DNA from: Actinobacillus porcitonsillarum
Lineage (GTDB): Bacteria > Pseudomonadota > Gammaproteobacteria > Enterobacterales > Pasteurellaceae
Length of the DNA stretch: 64,000 nt
Reading direction: 5' to 3'
Assembly (NCBI RefSeq): GCF_003101015.1
Contig: NZ_CP029206.1
Span: 992,001-1,056,000, forward strand
Shown here: piece after piece, positions 63,815-64,000 of the stretch
Layout of the letters: each line of letters starts with the position of its first letter
Position numbering within the stretch: position 1 is the stretch's first letter
Made by a program: the position numbers and the translations under genes
Notes under the pieces: generated by a model
Told to the model about the DNA's origin: nothing
The model's database searches: none
What the model saw: only the letters and a program-made list of their open reading frames with translations

Positions 63815-64000
63815 TTACAGATTTACCACGTATTTTCCAACACCTAGTTCATCTTCTTTACGTGTACGATTCATCACACTTTGTGCAGACTCAATCACTC
63901 GTAAGCCCATTTGATCTTCGGTTCTCACAACATCACCACGGAGTGAGTTAGTGTAAACATCGGTAATTTTTACATCAACAAACTTACCAATCATATCAGG
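63815..64000 (-). CDS. miaB: tRNA methylthiotransferase MiaB, C-terminal part
   Basis: Only the last 61 codons are in the window; the gene continues past position 64000. The reverse frame reads [20 protein letters not shown], then MGLRV and [17 protein letters not shown] before TAA. This is the TRAM domain and tail of MiaB, which adds the 2-methylthio group to i6A37 of tRNAs. The radical SAM part is outside the window. Confidence 0.88.
   Translation of the reverse strand, partial: PDMIGKFVDVKITDVYTNSLRGDVVRTEDQMGLRVIESAQSVMNRTRKEDELGVGKYVVNL

Overview
The window reads as a chromosomal segment of a Pasteurellaceae bacterium close to Actinobacillus or Mannheimia. Two things support this. The DNA-uptake word is ACAAGCGGT (the A. 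pleuropneumoniae-type uptake signal), often paired as hairpins at gene ends, while the Haemophilus-type AAGTGCGGT is almost absent. Many proteins also match the family's characteristic versions: the peroxiredoxin-glutaredoxin fusion, HbpA, NadR with all three domains, and ZnuA without ZnuBC beside it. Base composition is AT-rich and gene density is high. No tRNA, rRNA, IS element, prophage or CRISPR array was seen.

Layout. 1-8.3 kb: the end of serB, yajQ, a 56-residue small protein, yfcH-argR divergent from mdh, a lipoprotein, a PEBP protein and the arginine transporter artPIQM. 8.3-16.2 kb: a cold-shock protein, proQ-prc, the peptidoglycan cluster ycbB-ycbK-ycbL, and argH. 16.2-23.7 kb, mostly minus strand: tex, pilW, rlmN, obgE, argS. 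23.7-29.1 kb: yecM, two related lipoproteins, hbpA, satP and a potD-like gene. 29.4-30.7 kb: a decayed ferric-hydroxamate locus (fhuC remnant plus intact fhuD). 31.1-39.0 kb: one 2637-residue trimeric autotransporter adhesin. 39.2-48.6 kb: a yrbG-dsbD-epmC overlapping operon, yggS, kdsC, a small beta-barrel protein, arcA, nadR with a phosphoesterase, and ribF. 48.6-64 kb: ileS, pssA, rlmB, rne, znuA, holD/rsmC, fabR-oxyR divergent from a hybrid peroxiredoxin, mpl, and the end of miaB.

Three themes join the genes. First, arginine: argR, artPIQM and argH each carry the same 18-bp palindrome upstream (TTGCATATTTATGCAAAA type), which I read as the ArgR operator. Second, envelope and nutrient uptake: orphan binding proteins (HbpA, PotD-like, ZnuA), L,D-transpeptidase plus its endopeptidase, Prc, Mpl, DsbD and the giant adhesin. 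Third, redox and NAD supply: oxyR with peroxiredoxin, arcA, nadR.

The most unusual non-coding feature is a family of GTAG-headed palindromes at about a dozen intergenic sites. The ends are constant but the self-complementary cores differ. A second element family between obgE and argS has the same design with other sequences. The adhesin is the most striking coding feature: it has two tandem near-identical units of about 1.05 kb and a very high density of N-X-S/T sequons.
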